From assembly GCA_964588325.1 (NCBI GenBank), contig CAZPOR010000015.1:1-51108 (forward strand): 51,108 nt of DNA, written 5' to 3'. This document shows positions 24,413 through 33,107 of the stretch, in pieces. The stretch's first letter is position 1. Each line of letters opens with the position of its first letter. Under the pieces are notes generated by a model. It worked only from the letters and a program-made list of their open reading frames with translations. It was not told the DNA's origin and searched no databases. Both the position numbers and the translations under genes were made by a program. This DNA is from Thiovibrio sp964588325 (lineage in GTDB: Bacteria > Desulfobacterota > Desulfobulbia > Desulfobulbales > Desulfurivibrionaceae).

Positions 24413-25626
24413 TTTCTACCTGTCATAACGGTTATGGGATTCAAAACCTTTCCCGGTTCTGTCTCGGGAAAAGTCGTTCGTTCAATCTGCACTCGGGTCA
24501 AATCAACCTGTAGGCCATGCCTGGCCATGCACTGCGGCGCCTCGGCCACGGTTGCGCCGATCACTCCGTTCACCACCATCCTGCCCCCGCTGGGCAGACG
24601 ATCGGCAGCCTGACCAATGATGGCCGGCAATTTTCCGCCGCTGCCACCGACAAAAACCCGGTCCGGGTCCGGCAGGCTGTTTAGAACCTCGGTGGCCTCA
24701 CCCTGGATGGGGATGATATTGTAGCAGCCGAATTGCCGGATGTTCTTTTTCACATTGGCAAAGGCCTCGGGATGCTGGTCAACGGCAAAAACGGTCAAGC
24801 CAGGATGCATCCGGGCCGCAGCCACGGAGATGGAGCCGCTGCCCGCACCGATATCCCAGAACACTCCGGTGCTCGGCAGCCGCAGTCCATGCAGGGTCAC
24901 AGCCCGCACCTCATCCTTGGTGATCAGGCCTCGGCTGTGGGCAATTTCTTTTTCAGTAAGCCCGAACATGGGGAGGCCTTCTGCCGCCACAGGCGGTCGG
25001 GTGACGATCAGCACATTCAGTTCACCGAAATCCTGGTTCGCTGCCGCAGCCAGGGTTCCGGTGAAAAGACGCTCATCCGTAGCGCCAAGATTCTCTGCCA
25101 CATGCACCCGGCACTGAGCCAGCAGGTGTTCGTCTTCGATGAGCTCCAGATATTCGATAAGCTGTTGGGCCAGATGCGCAGGTGTGTTGTGCCGGTCGGT
25201 GAAGACAAAGGTCTTTTCGCTATCAAGCAGCAGGCCGGGCACATGCAGGGTTTTTCTGCCATGAAGGCTGACCATCTTCATGTCGTCCCAGGGCAATGTA
25301 AACCGGGCACACGCCTCCTGCATGGTGGAGAGCGCAGGGAGAACCACCAGTTGCTCGCTCCCGAATTCCTTGAGCAACCTGCGACCGATCCCGAAAAAGA
25401 GCGGATCGCCGCTGGCCAACACCCCGACATTCCCGCCGGCCAGTACCTGCCGGATACTGGCCAGGGCAGGCGCCAGGGGGGAGATGGGGAGTTGCTTCGC
25501 CGCCATTCCCTTTACCAGGGCCAGATGGCGGGGGGTGCCCACAATAAGTCCGCAATGGGCCAGCATCCTGGCCTGTTCTCGGGTGAGCCCCTGACAGCCC
25601 ACGCCGATCAAAATCAGGCTAAACAT
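24409..25626 (-). CDS. cbiET: cobalt-precorrin-6B/7 methyltransferase, CbiE-CbiT fusion
   Basis: This 405-residue bifunctional enzyme has an N-terminal CbiE tetrapyrrole methylase domain (about 1-200; LIGVGCQGLT, LASGDPLFFGIGRRL) and a C-terminal CbiT domain (about 205-405; SRGLITKDEVRAV, SAM site DIGAGSGSISVAAAR). It methylates C5 and C15 and decarboxylates the C12 side chain. The fusion corresponds to CobL of the aerobic pathway. It overlaps cbiD by 8 bp and cbiL by 4 bp. Confidence 0.94.
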   Translation of the reverse strand: MFSLILIGVGCQGLTREQARMLAHCGLIVGTPRHLALVKGMAAKQLPISPLAPALASIRQVLAGGNVGVLASGDPLFFGIGRRLLKEFGSEQLVVLPALSTMQEACARFTLPWDDMKMVSLHGRKTLHVPGLLLDSEKTFVFTDRHNTPAHLAQQLIEYLELIEDEHLLAQCRVHVAENLGATDERLFTGTLAAAANQDFGELNVLIVTRPPVAAEGLPMFGLTEKEIAHSRGLITKDEVRAVTLHGLRLPSTGVFWDIGAGSGSISVAAARMHPGLTVFAVDQHPEAFANVKKNIRQFGCYNIIPIQGEATEVLNSLPDPDRVFVGGSGGKLPAIIGQAADRLPSGGRMVVNGVIGATVAEAPQCMARHGLQVDLTRVQIERTTFPETEPGKVLNPITVMTGRK

Positions 25627-26827
25627 GCAGCTCCACCTGGGTATGGCTGTTTACCAAATAAATCCGCACCTCCAGGCCGGAAACCTTTTGGGCATAGCGC
25701 TTGGCCGCTTCGCACACCGCCAGGATCAAATCGTTTCTCCCCTGTGCATGCAACCGTTCATGGATCTCCCGGGCGGTGTTGACCTCTTTGAGACTTGCCA
25801 GCAAGGAGGAATCCGCCCCCAACCGGGCCAGCAGCGCCAGCCCGTCCGTCACTTCCAGGGCGCCATGCCGGACATGGGTCTGGGGTATCTCCAAGGCCGC
25901 CTTCATGATCTTGGCCCACATCCCGGCCAGATGGATGGTGGTAAAGCCACGCCGGGCCGCAGCCAGCAGGGAAAACTCCAGATAATCCCCCATCATGGCA
26001 TAGGCCTCGTCCGGCAGGGCGAGCAGGGTCTGCGCCCCTTTTTCTGAGGTGCGGCCGGTGGACAGCACCACCTCGGCAAGTCCTGCCTCCTTGGCAACGG
26101 ACAGGGATGCCTCGATGGTGGCGGTCCACGCTTCGGCGGACACGGGGCGGACAATGCCGGTGGTGCCAAGGATGGAAAGGCCACCCACTATGCCCAGCCG
26201 GTTATTCAACGTCTTCTCCGCCAGTTCCTCACCCTTGGGCACGGAAATCTCCACCCGTACGTTCTTGCCCGCCTCTGTGCCCAAACCTTCCAGGACCGCA
26301 GCGAGAATCATCCGGCGCGGCACCGGGTTGATCGCCGGTTCCCCAGGCTTGACCGCGAGGCCCGGCTTGGTCACCCGGCCAACCCCTGCCCCGCTGCAGA
26401 GGAAGATACCTGTCTGCTCAAGCCGGATACAGTTCAGCTCCCCCTCCCTCGACGGGAGGGGGCTGGGGGGTGGGTGAACTTGCAGACTGCCTGGTCCATC
26501 GCTGTTTCCCCCTCTCCCTAGCCCTCCCCCGCTAGGGGGGAGGGAACTTTTACCGGCGATTCCCTCCTGCAAAAAAGAAACACCGGCCTTGATCTCCGCG
26601 CCATTGGTCACATCCGGATCATCCCCGGCATCCTTAATAACCGAGGCCCAGGCCTGGCCGCACTTTACTTCACAGTGATGCACCGCAAAGCCATGGCGGC
26701 TGCCATCGGGAAAGGGGATCTCCACCTGCTCGGGCCGGGGCCGCCCCACAAGCAGCAGCACCGCCGCCTTGGCCGCCGCAGCAGCACAGGCGCCGGTGGT
26801 ATATCCGCTTCGCAGTCTTCGGGCCAT
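25619..26827 (-). CDS. cbiD: cobalt-precorrin-5B C1-methyltransferase with in-frame repeat insert
   Basis: This 402-residue protein is CbiD, which methylates C1 in the anaerobic pathway. Conserved parts include LRSGYTTGACAAAAAKAA, KDAGDDPDVTNGAEI, GVGRVTKPGL, INPVPRRMI and LGTTGIVRPVS. Between the DVTNGAEI and GVGRVTKPGL blocks lies an insert of about 39 residues (about 93-131: KSSLPPSGGGLGRGG ... SPLPSREGE). It is encoded by the palindromic element read through in frame, and all conserved blocks on both sides are retained. The insertion falls in a region that is normally short and variable in this family. Confidence 0.94.
   Translation of the reverse strand: MARRLRSGYTTGACAAAAAKAAVLLLVGRPRPEQVEIPFPDGSRHGFAVHHCEVKCGQAWASVIKDAGDDPDVTNGAEIKAGVSFLQEGIAGKSSLPPSGGGLGRGGNSDGPGSLQVHPPPSPLPSREGELNCIRLEQTGIFLCSGAGVGRVTKPGLAVKPGEPAINPVPRRMILAAVLEGLGTEAGKNVRVEISVPKGEELAEKTLNNRLGIVGGLSILGTTGIVRPVSAEAWTATIEASLSVAKEAGLAEVVLSTGRTSEKGAQTLLALPDEAYAMMGDYLEFSLLAAARRGFTTIHLAGMWAKIMKAALEIPQTHVRHGALEVTDGLALLARLGADSSLLASLKEVNTAREIHERLHAQGRNDLILAVCEAAKRYAQKVSGLEVRIYLVNSHTQVELHV
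26436..26551 (-). repeat. GC-rich BIME-like element inside cbiD
   Basis: This about 116-bp element has the same two inverted palindromic units and spacer as the copies at 23536 and 28604. It is translated in frame within cbiD as KSSLPPSGGGLGRGG, a spacer part, and HPPPSPLPSREGE. Insertion disrupts no stop or frame. Confidence 0.92.
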
Positions 26828-26834
26828 GGGTTCC

Positions 26835-27473
26835 CTATGCCTCTTTAGCCAGACGGATCAGCGCATTGACAATGGCCACAGCCACCGGAGTACCGCCCTT
26901 TCTCCCCAGGCAGGTGATAAAGGGGTATGCCTTTTCGCACAACAGCTCCTTGGACTCGGCTGCATTGACAAAGCCAACGGGCGCTCCGACCAGCAAGCCA
27001 GGCCGCAGCTCCGGCGCAAGCCCATCCCAGCACTCCATGACCTTCAGCAGGGCGGTGGGTGCGTTGCCCACCGAGACGATGCCGGTATTTTCCTGCAACC
27101 CCCTCTCAATGGCCACTTCGGAACGGGTCAGGCTACGCTCTTTGGCGATCCTGGCCACGTCCGGATCAGCCACCTTGCAGATCACAGTGCCCCCCCAAGT
27201 CGCAAGCAACCCCTTGCTCACCCCGGCCACACCCATGTTGACATCGGTCAGGATGTTGCGGCCCGCCCGGATTGCCGCAATCCCGGCATCAATGGCCTTG
27301 GGGTGAAAAACCAGGCTCTCGGCAAAGGAGAAATCCCCAGTGGCGTGGATCACCCGCTGGACCACCTTGAAGGTTCTGGGGTCAAAGTCGGTGGGGCCAA
27401 GCTCCTCGGCAATGATGCGGAAGCTTTCGGCCTCGATGGCTTCCGGTGCTATCTCCATGATGGTGCTCTTCAT
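26835..27473 (-). CDS. cbiC: cobalt-precorrin-8 methylmutase
   Basis: This 212-residue enzyme moves the methyl group from C11 to C12 to give cobyrinate. The catalytic histidine is H43 in RVIHATGD, matching the residue number in CobH. Further conserved segments are TDVNMGVAGV and GLLVGAPVGFVNAAESKE. The start at 27473 is chosen because it overlaps the cbiA stop by 4 bp (ATGA); an upstream in-frame start at 27506 adds residues not seen in the family. Confidence 0.95.
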   Translation of the reverse strand: MKSTIMEIAPEAIEAESFRIIAEELGPTDFDPRTFKVVQRVIHATGDFSFAESLVFHPKAIDAGIAAIRAGRNILTDVNMGVAGVSKGLLATWGGTVICKVADPDVARIAKERSLTRSEVAIERGLQENTGIVSVGNAPTALLKVMECWDGLAPELRPGLLVGAPVGFVNAAESKELLCEKAYPFITCLGRKGGTPVAVAIVNALIRLAKEA

Positions 27474-28966
27474 TGTTTCTCTCCCACGGGGCCGGCAGAG
27501 CGGCAAGCCCGGACAAATTCCACCGCCATCTGCGGATTGTAACCGAAATGGAGGTGCAGATACCCGCCCAGCACATTTTTATACCGATAGCCTTCCCGGC
27601 TTTGCTCACCATTACCACTGTTCACCGTGTAGATCCGTTCAATATGATCCGGCATTTGATCGATCACCGAGTAATGGAACTCATGGCCCCGCAACACAGT
27701 GCCAGTCGGGCCAAAGAAGCAATCCTGTTCAAGGCGCACCTCCCGGTAGCCAAGGCTGGCCCGCTTTTTCTGCATGCGGGCCGTCACCGGGAATACCCCG
27801 GCCATGGGCAGCACCCCGATATCTTCGCCAACGATGCCCTCAGTCAGATACATGAAGCCGCCGCACTCGGCATAGAGCACCCTGCCGGAGTCTGCCCAAT
27901 CGGAGATCGCCTGCCGCATGGTGAGGTTACCGGAAAGCTCCCTCGCGTACAACTCCGGGTAGCCGCCGCCCAGATAGAGGCCATCCAGCCCCTCGGGCAG
28001 GTCCTGATCCGCCAGGGGACTGAAAAAAACCAGCTCCGCGCCAGCGGCCCGCAGCAGATCGAAGTTGTCCTCATAGTAAAAGCAAAAGGCCCTGTCCCTG
28101 GCCACCCCGATCCGGGTCTGCACTGTTCCCTGCTCGTGACGGGGAGGGGCATCTTCCACTGCCGGCACTATTGCGCCTGCGGCCAGCTCCAGCAAACGCT
28201 CCAGGTTGACCTGGGCGCGGATCGTTGCCGCCAAGCTCTCCAAGGCCGCAGGGCTGATGGGCTGCTCTACTCCGGTGAACAGCCCGAGATGCCGGGCGGG
28301 CATGGAAAAATCAAGGGACTGGGGCAGATGCCCCAGTATCTCGGCCCGGCAATGCGTGCGGATGGCACCGCTCACCAGCTCCAGGTGCCTTGGGCTGGCA
28401 ACCCGGTTGAGGATCACCGCCACCGGCGCCACCTCGGGCATCAGCATTTCAAAACCTTTAAGAACCGCGGCCACGCTTTCCGCGGCGGAACGAACATCAA
28501 GGATCAGCACCACCGGCACGCCCAAAGCCTTGGCCAACGCCGCGCTGGAAGAATCCTGGCCGTCGAACATACCCATGACCCCTTCGATCACGGAGATCAA
28601 TAGTGACTCCCCCTCCCTCGACGGGAAGGGGGAGGAGGGCGGGTGAAACCGCGAACTGCCGGGTTCATCGCTGGTTCCCCCTCTCCCTAACCCTCCCCCG
28701 CCAGGGGGGAGGGGACTTTTTTGGCCTTTTGCGAAGGTTCCCCGCACCTGTGCTTCGCCCATCATCCACAGGTCCAGATTCCTGGAAACCCGGCCGCAGG
28801 CCAGTTGGTGCAGCCCCGGATCGATGAAGTCCGGCCCGCACTTGAAGGGCTGTACCGGCATTCCCATATTGCGCAGGGCGGCAAGCAACCCCAGGGTGAT
28901 GGTGGTCTTGCCGGAGCCGCTGCTGGTGCCGGCAATCAGGATGGCGGAATCACGATCACCGGCCAT
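27470..28966 (-). CDS. cbiA: cobyrinate a,c-diamide synthase with in-frame repeat insert
   Basis: This 498-residue ATP- and glutamine-dependent amidase has the N-terminal P-loop-like IAGTSSGSGKTTITLGLL, PFKCGPDFIDP, VIEGVMGMFDG, and the C-terminal glutamine amidotransferase domain with LYLGGGYPEL and YAECGGFMYL (catalytic Cys). An insert of about 39 residues (83-121: KSPLPPGGGGLGRGG ... SPFPSREGE) lies between RNLDLWMMGEAQVRGTF and LISVIEGVMG. The second CbiA in the window (39884) has no such insert at this point. The insert is the palindromic element read in the same frame and orientation as in cbiD. Confidence 0.94.
   Translation of the reverse strand: MAGDRDSAILIAGTSSGSGKTTITLGLLAALRNMGMPVQPFKCGPDFIDPGLHQLACGRVSRNLDLWMMGEAQVRGTFAKGQKSPLPPGGGGLGRGGTSDEPGSSRFHPPSSPFPSREGESLLISVIEGVMGMFDGQDSSSAALAKALGVPVVLILDVRSAAESVAAVLKGFEMLMPEVAPVAVILNRVASPRHLELVSGAIRTHCRAEILGHLPQSLDFSMPARHLGLFTGVEQPISPAALESLAATIRAQVNLERLLELAAGAIVPAVEDAPPRHEQGTVQTRIGVARDRAFCFYYEDNFDLLRAAGAELVFFSPLADQDLPEGLDGLYLGGGYPELYARELSGNLTMRQAISDWADSGRVLYAECGGFMYLTEGIVGEDIGVLPMAGVFPVTARMQKKRASLGYREVRLEQDCFFGPTGTVLRGHEFHYSVIDQMPDHIERIYTVNSGNGEQSREGYRYKNVLGGYLHLHFGYNPQMAVEFVRACRSAGPVGEKQ
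28604..28720 (-). repeat. GC-rich BIME-like element inside cbiA
   Basis: This about 117-bp copy is nearly the same as the copies at 26436 and 23536 and is translated in frame as KSPLPPGGGGLGRGG, TSDEPGSSRFH and PPSSPFPSREGE. Comparison with the intact second cbiA shows the flanking protein sequence continues normally on both sides. Confidence 0.92.
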
Positions 28967-29909
28967 TGGCTGTCACTTTTTTTCGATTCAGGCCGGGAAA
29001 AAGCTCCGGGTAGAGCAGTGCGGCGATGGTTCGTATCCCCTCGATAATCCGCAGGGTTGGCCGCGAAACCAGCCGTTCGTCAATCAGGAAAACCCGGTTG
29101 CTGCGCACCGCCTTGATCGCCTGAAATCCAGGCTCCTGCATGATTGTCTCCATGGTCACCGGATTCATCCGTCCCTGCTGGGCGAGAAAAACCTCGATCT
29201 CCGCACCCTTGGCCAGGATGCGCTCTTTGCCGTAGGCGGCGATATTGGTTTCCCGCACCTGGCTGGCATCCGCGGCCACGTTGACGCCCCCGGCCTGTTC
29301 CAGCACATACATGGCGATGCTTTCCCGGGCAAAGGTCTTCATCTTGGTGTGAATGGCCTCAAAGTAGACCTTGACCCTGGCCGTTTCCTGAACCTTGGCA
29401 ATGATCTTCCGGATGGCCGCCAGCTCCGTCTGGAAGGTGGAAATCATCTCCTCGGCCTGCCGGGTTCTGCCGGTGAGCAGACCCAGAGCGCGCCAATAGT
29501 CGAAGATCTCCTCCACTGTTTTTGGCTGGAGGGATACCACCGTAATCCCAGCCTGGCGCAGGGTGGCCAGCAACTGCGGCGCGGAACGCTCGATCATGGG
29601 CCGAACCAGAACAAGGTCAGGCCGAGCGGCAATGAATTTCTCAGGGTCTTCCCTGTAGCTGAAATGTTTCGTATCCTTGAGATGGGCTGCTCCCTCATTT
29701 CCGCCTTCGATGCCGATAATCTCGGCGCCGAGCCCCAGGCTGACCAGATTTTCTGTATGGGCCGCGTAGAGAGAGATAATCCTGGTATAGGGACGAGCAA
29801 CGATGACCGTTTTGCCCTCGCTGTCCTGGAAGGTGGCGGGAACAGCACCAGCCAGGGCATGCTGGTTGAAACCGGCCAGCAGGGCAAAAACAAAAAGAAG
29901 CATACGCAT
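28956..29909 (-). CDS. ABC transporter substrate-binding protein, corrinoid-type (BtuF-like)
   Basis: This protein of about 317 residues has a signal peptide (MRMLLFVFALLAG, cleavage near ALAGA) and the class III binding-protein fold of BtuF/FhuD/FecB proteins (TRIISLYAAHTENLVSLGLG, then PDLVLVRPMI, and the C-terminal RVFLIDERLV). It lies in the B12-regulated operon with an FecCD permease and ATPase. A corrinoid is the likely ligand, but heme or a cobalt chelate cannot be excluded. The start is chosen for the signal peptide; an upstream ATG at 29978 is possible. Confidence 0.87.
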   Translation of the reverse strand: MRMLLFVFALLAGFNQHALAGAVPATFQDSEGKTVIVARPYTRIISLYAAHTENLVSLGLGAEIIGIEGGNEGAAHLKDTKHFSYREDPEKFIAARPDLVLVRPMIERSAPQLLATLRQAGITVVSLQPKTVEEIFDYWRALGLLTGRTRQAEEMISTFQTELAAIRKIIAKVQETARVKVYFEAIHTKMKTFARESIAMYVLEQAGGVNVAADASQVRETNIAAYGKERILAKGAEIEVFLAQQGRMNPVTMETIMQEPGFQAIKAVRSNRVFLIDERLVSRPTLRIIEGIRTIAALLYPELFPGLNRKKVTANGR

Positions 29910-29928
29910 GGTTATTGTTGACACGATT

Positions 29929-30720
29929 TCAGCTCCAGTAACGGAAAGATATCTGTTGGGTGTTGCTGAATTCATCAAACACCACCCTGCTCTCCACCCC
30001 GAACACCTTTTTGATCATGGCCGGCTCCAGCACCGTGTTCGTGGGGCCGCCGGCTGCGACCTTGCCTTTCTTCATGAAGATCAGCTCGTCGCAGTAGGCC
30101 GCAGCCAGGTTCAGATTATGGATCACAGCGATTACGGTCCGCCCCTCTTCTTGCACCAGCTTTTTGGCCACGTTGAAGATCTGCATGGTGTACTGCACAT
30201 CCAGACTGGAGGTCGCCTCGTCAAAGAGCAGATAGGGGGTGTGCTGGGCCAGGGCGCGCGCCACAACCACCCGCTGTTTTTCGCCGCCGGAAAGCTCGTT
30301 GACAAACCGGTCCCTGAAATGGCTGATGCCGATGGACTCCATGGCCGCATCCACCTGACGCCAGTCTTCCGCTCCAGGCGAAGCAAAGCGGCCGATATGG
30401 GAATGACGCCCCATGAGCACAACCTCCTGCACGGTGAAGGCAAAATCGATGGCAAAATCCTGGGGCACCAGGGCGACCAGCCGGGCAAGATCGCGGCGAC
30501 GATACTCAGCCACCGGCCGATCCATAAAAGTGACGCTTCCCTGGTCAGGGGACTTGGTGCCGGTGAGCAGATCGAGAAAGGTGGTTTTGCCGCAGCCGTT
30601 CGGACCGACGATCCCGTAAAACTTGCCCGGCTGGAGAGAGATGTCCAGATCGGCCAGGGCCGGGGTCTCCCCGTAGGCAAAACTGACCCCGGTCAGTCCA
30701 AAGCCGCTTGTTGCGGTCAT
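29929..30720 (-). CDS. ABC transporter ATPase, corrinoid-type (BtuD-like)
   Basis: This 263-residue ATPase has Walker A GPNGCGKTT, signature LSGGEKQR and YLLFDEATSSLD, typical of iron-chelate/B12 importers. In the D-loop region the usual EP is EA. The start at 30720 overlaps the permease stop by 4 bp (ATGA). It is the second gene of the btuCDF-like unit behind cbiK. Confidence 0.92.
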   Translation of the reverse strand: MTATSGFGLTGVSFAYGETPALADLDISLQPGKFYGIVGPNGCGKTTFLDLLTGTKSPDQGSVTFMDRPVAEYRRRDLARLVALVPQDFAIDFAFTVQEVVLMGRHSHIGRFASPGAEDWRQVDAAMESIGISHFRDRFVNELSGGEKQRVVVARALAQHTPYLLFDEATSSLDVQYTMQIFNVAKKLVQEEGRTVIAVIHNLNLAAAYCDELIFMKKGKVAAGGPTNTVLEPAMIKKVFGVESRVVFDEFSNTQQISFRYWS

Positions 30721-31748
30721 ATCGCCCTCCTCTGCCGCCTGCGGAAGATCACGCAGAAAAACGGGCCGCCGATCAGGGCGGTGAGCACACCGATGGGCAC
30801 CTCCACCGGCAGCACCGCCCTGGTCACGGTATCTGCCGCCAGCAGGAGCAAGGCGCCGGCCAGGATGGAAACCGGCAGCAGCTTCCGGTTGTCCGGCCCC
30901 ACCAGAAAACGCATGAGATGCGGCACTATGAGCCCGATAAAACCGATGATCCCGGAAACCGACACGCAGACCGCCGTCACCAGGGAAGCGGACAGGAGCA
31001 AAATCCAACGTACCCTGGTGCTTTCAACGCCCAGGGTATCCGCCGCTCTGGTGCCCAAGCTGAGGATATTGAGATCCCTGGCGTAATACAGAGACAACAC
31101 CAGGCCGCAGAGCAAAGCCACCGTTACCACCCCCACATCCAGCCAGGTACGGGAAGCAAAGCTGCCCATGAGCCAGAAGATGATCACCGCCACCTGCTCG
31201 TCGGCCAGATACTTCAAAAAGCTGATCCCCGCCGCCAGAATCGCCCCGACAATGACCCCGGAGAGGATCAGGGTGTTGGCCGAGATCTGCCCGTTAAAGC
31301 TGGAAAGATACAGCACCACCAGCAGGGTAAGGGCCGCGCCGGTAAAGGCGAAAAGCGGCACGGAAAAATGGCCCATCATGCTCAGGTTGGCCACCAGGGC
31401 CAGGGCCGCGCCAAAGGCCGCCCCGGAAGAAACCCCCAGGGTGTACGGGTCGGCCAACGGGTTGAGCAGGATGCCCTGGTAGATGACGCCGCTCATGGCA
31501 AGGCCGCCCCCGACCAGGGTGGCGGTGAGAATCCGGGGCAACCGGACATCAAAAACCACAAAGGGGATCACCGGGTCAATCCCGGCCAGCAGCGCGGAAT
31601 TGGATGTCACCCTGGCCGCGATCACCCGGAGGATATCCCCGCCGGGCACAGCGATATGCCCCATGCCGGTGGCATAAACAATGGCCCCGAAGGTGGCTGC
31701 CGCCAGGGACAGGGTCAGCAGCCATATGGTGTATCCGCTCTGCCTCAT
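30717..31748 (-). CDS. FecCD-family permease, corrinoid-type (BtuC-like)
   Basis: This 343-residue permease has about ten membrane helices and the family motifs RLPRILTATLVGGGLAMSG, NPLADPYTLGVSSGAAFGA and GLIVPHLMRFLVGPDNR. It starts 6 bp after cbiK. The operon position, directly behind the B12 riboswitch, supports corrinoid uptake, although coupling with the exported cobalt chelatase raises the possibility that it moves a cobalt-tetrapyrrole. Confidence 0.92.
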   Translation of the reverse strand: MRQSGYTIWLLTLSLAAATFGAIVYATGMGHIAVPGGDILRVIAARVTSNSALLAGIDPVIPFVVFDVRLPRILTATLVGGGLAMSGVIYQGILLNPLADPYTLGVSSGAAFGAALALVANLSMMGHFSVPLFAFTGAALTLLVVLYLSSFNGQISANTLILSGVIVGAILAAGISFLKYLADEQVAVIIFWLMGSFASRTWLDVGVVTVALLCGLVLSLYYARDLNILSLGTRAADTLGVESTRVRWILLLSASLVTAVCVSVSGIIGFIGLIVPHLMRFLVGPDNRKLLPVSILAGALLLLAADTVTRAVLPVEVPIGVLTALIGGPFFCVIFRRRQRRAI

Positions 31749-31754
31749 GGGTTC

Positions 31755-32732
31755 CTAAATACCTTCATCGCTCATGGCGTCCTTAGCGTGCTGGGCAAAG
31801 AAGGCGGCAAAGGCATCGGATTCTCCCAGGCCGACAAGGGCGGCCGCCACGTTGATCCCGCGTGCCTCAAGCAGGCTTTTCAGGGAATCCGGCTCGGGCC
31901 CGGCCATGTCGTTCTTGGCATGATCTCCGGCCACGGTCATGAAGGGCTTGAGCAGCACCTTCCCGGTCTTGTCCGCGGCCAGCTCCTCGAAAAGACGGGC
32001 GTTGTCCGGAAAGCCCTCGACCATGGTAACATAGATGCGCACCCCGGGATATTGCTTGCGCATCACCTGTTCGAACTCCAGGTAGACTCCGGTGGAATAA
32101 TGCTCATTGCCATGGGCGAAATAGACCAGCGCCCGCCCGGCCTTTTTGGCCATCTCCACGTCCGGGGCCAAAAGGGCTGCCACCTGTTCGATATCGTGCC
32201 GGTATTCGTGCTCGATGCCGTGGGTTCCCAGGGCAGGCCGCCCGATGAGGATCTTCCTGAAGGGCATGTTCCGCTTCTTCACGGTTTTAATGGCGTTCAA
32301 CCCCTGCACATAGGAGGCCAGATCGGCAAACTCCTCCCCACTGGAGATATGGGTCGGCTGGACAACGATGTAACCGTACCCTTCGTCCTGCAAGTCGGCG
32401 ATAGTGGCCAGAGGCCCCTTGACATTGATGATCTCCGCGGGCACCTCGGGGTGTTGGCTCGCATAGGCGGAATCCTTGCGCCGCTCCTGCCAGATCCTCC
32501 GGATGATGTTCGAGGTGAAGGCCAATCGTACCGGGATGCCGGGTAATTCCTTCTGTACCTGCTCACGAATATTGAGAATGCCGGGCAACCCGCTTTCATG
32601 GCTGGTGCCGAACACCGCCAGCACAACCGCCTTTTTCTCGCCAGGGGCCGCCTGGGCATTCATTGCGCCAAGCGCCAAAAACAGGGCGACCAGCAACCAG
32701 ACTCTATTGTGGGACATTTTTTTCAAACGCAT
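31755..32732 (-). CDS. cbiK: exported sirohydrochlorin cobaltochelatase (CbiK-P type)
   Basis: This 325-residue protein inserts Co2+ into sirohydrochlorin. It has a cleavable signal (MSHNRVWLLVALFLALGAM, cleavage near AQA-AP) like the periplasmic CbiK of Desulfovibrio. The fold shows VLAVFGTSHESGLP, the histidine motifs VQPTHISSGEEF and VYFAHGNEHYSTG, and LLKPFMTVAGDHAKND. The start at 32732 follows a GGAGAAG site; the frame itself extends back through the riboswitch. It heads the leftward biosynthetic operon. How a periplasmic chelatase feeds the cytoplasmic pathway is an old puzzle, and here it is followed directly by an importer. Confidence 0.93.
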   Translation of the reverse strand: MRLKKMSHNRVWLLVALFLALGAMNAQAAPGEKKAVVLAVFGTSHESGLPGILNIREQVQKELPGIPVRLAFTSNIIRRIWQERRKDSAYASQHPEVPAEIINVKGPLATIADLQDEGYGYIVVQPTHISSGEEFADLASYVQGLNAIKTVKKRNMPFRKILIGRPALGTHGIEHEYRHDIEQVAALLAPDVEMAKKAGRALVYFAHGNEHYSTGVYLEFEQVMRKQYPGVRIYVTMVEGFPDNARLFEELAADKTGKVLLKPFMTVAGDHAKNDMAGPEPDSLKSLLEARGINVAAALVGLGESDAFAAFFAQHAKDAMSDEGI

Positions 32733-32860
32733 CTTCTTCTCCATCTTTATTAAAGGTTGATAAGTTCCCTTCAGAAAAAGACGGCATCCTCCCCTGCGTA
32801 ATTTGCATTGCGCACAAGGCCGGAAACCTTTCCTCGAAGGTTGCAGCAACAAAATCAACG

Positions 32861-33030
32861 AGGCAGGTTTCCTGACTTTTCCCAAAACCGGTTCGCCTTC
32901 CCACCCCACAACAGGGGGCAGTGGCATGAGAACCGGCGTTCCCGCTTCGCCTTGGAAGCAGGAGGAAGTTACAGTGGCGGGACCGTTCCCGATTTGCACG
33001 GGATTCCCTTTTAAGCCCAATGGGCGCCTT
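32861..33030 (-). ncRNA. cobalamin riboswitch 1 (cbiK operon)
   Basis: On the minus strand the element runs from GGCGCCCATTGGGC through AAAAGGGAATCCCGTGCAAA, CGGGAACGGTCCCGCCACTG (the B12 box region GCCACTG), a peripheral domain, to GTCAGGAAACCTGCC. These are the hallmark segments of the cobalamin riboswitch. It lies 129 bp upstream of cbiK. No terminator with a T-tract follows, so control may be translational or through a different structure. Confidence 0.93.
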
Positions 33031-33107
33031 GTTGACAACACACATGTGGATTCTACAAAACCCGGCAATACACCTCACGCAAGACACGAATATAATACGG
33101 GGTCACT

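Noticed and set aside
26436..28720. cbiD and cbiA as pseudogenes interrupted by repeats
   Set aside because: Both frames are open throughout, conserved blocks continue on both sides and gene overlaps in the operon are intact.
30708..32546. 612-codon open frame antisense to the btuC-like and cbiK genes
   Set aside because: It spans two real genes on the other strand and its translation is low-complexity and rich in Gly, Gln, His and Pro.
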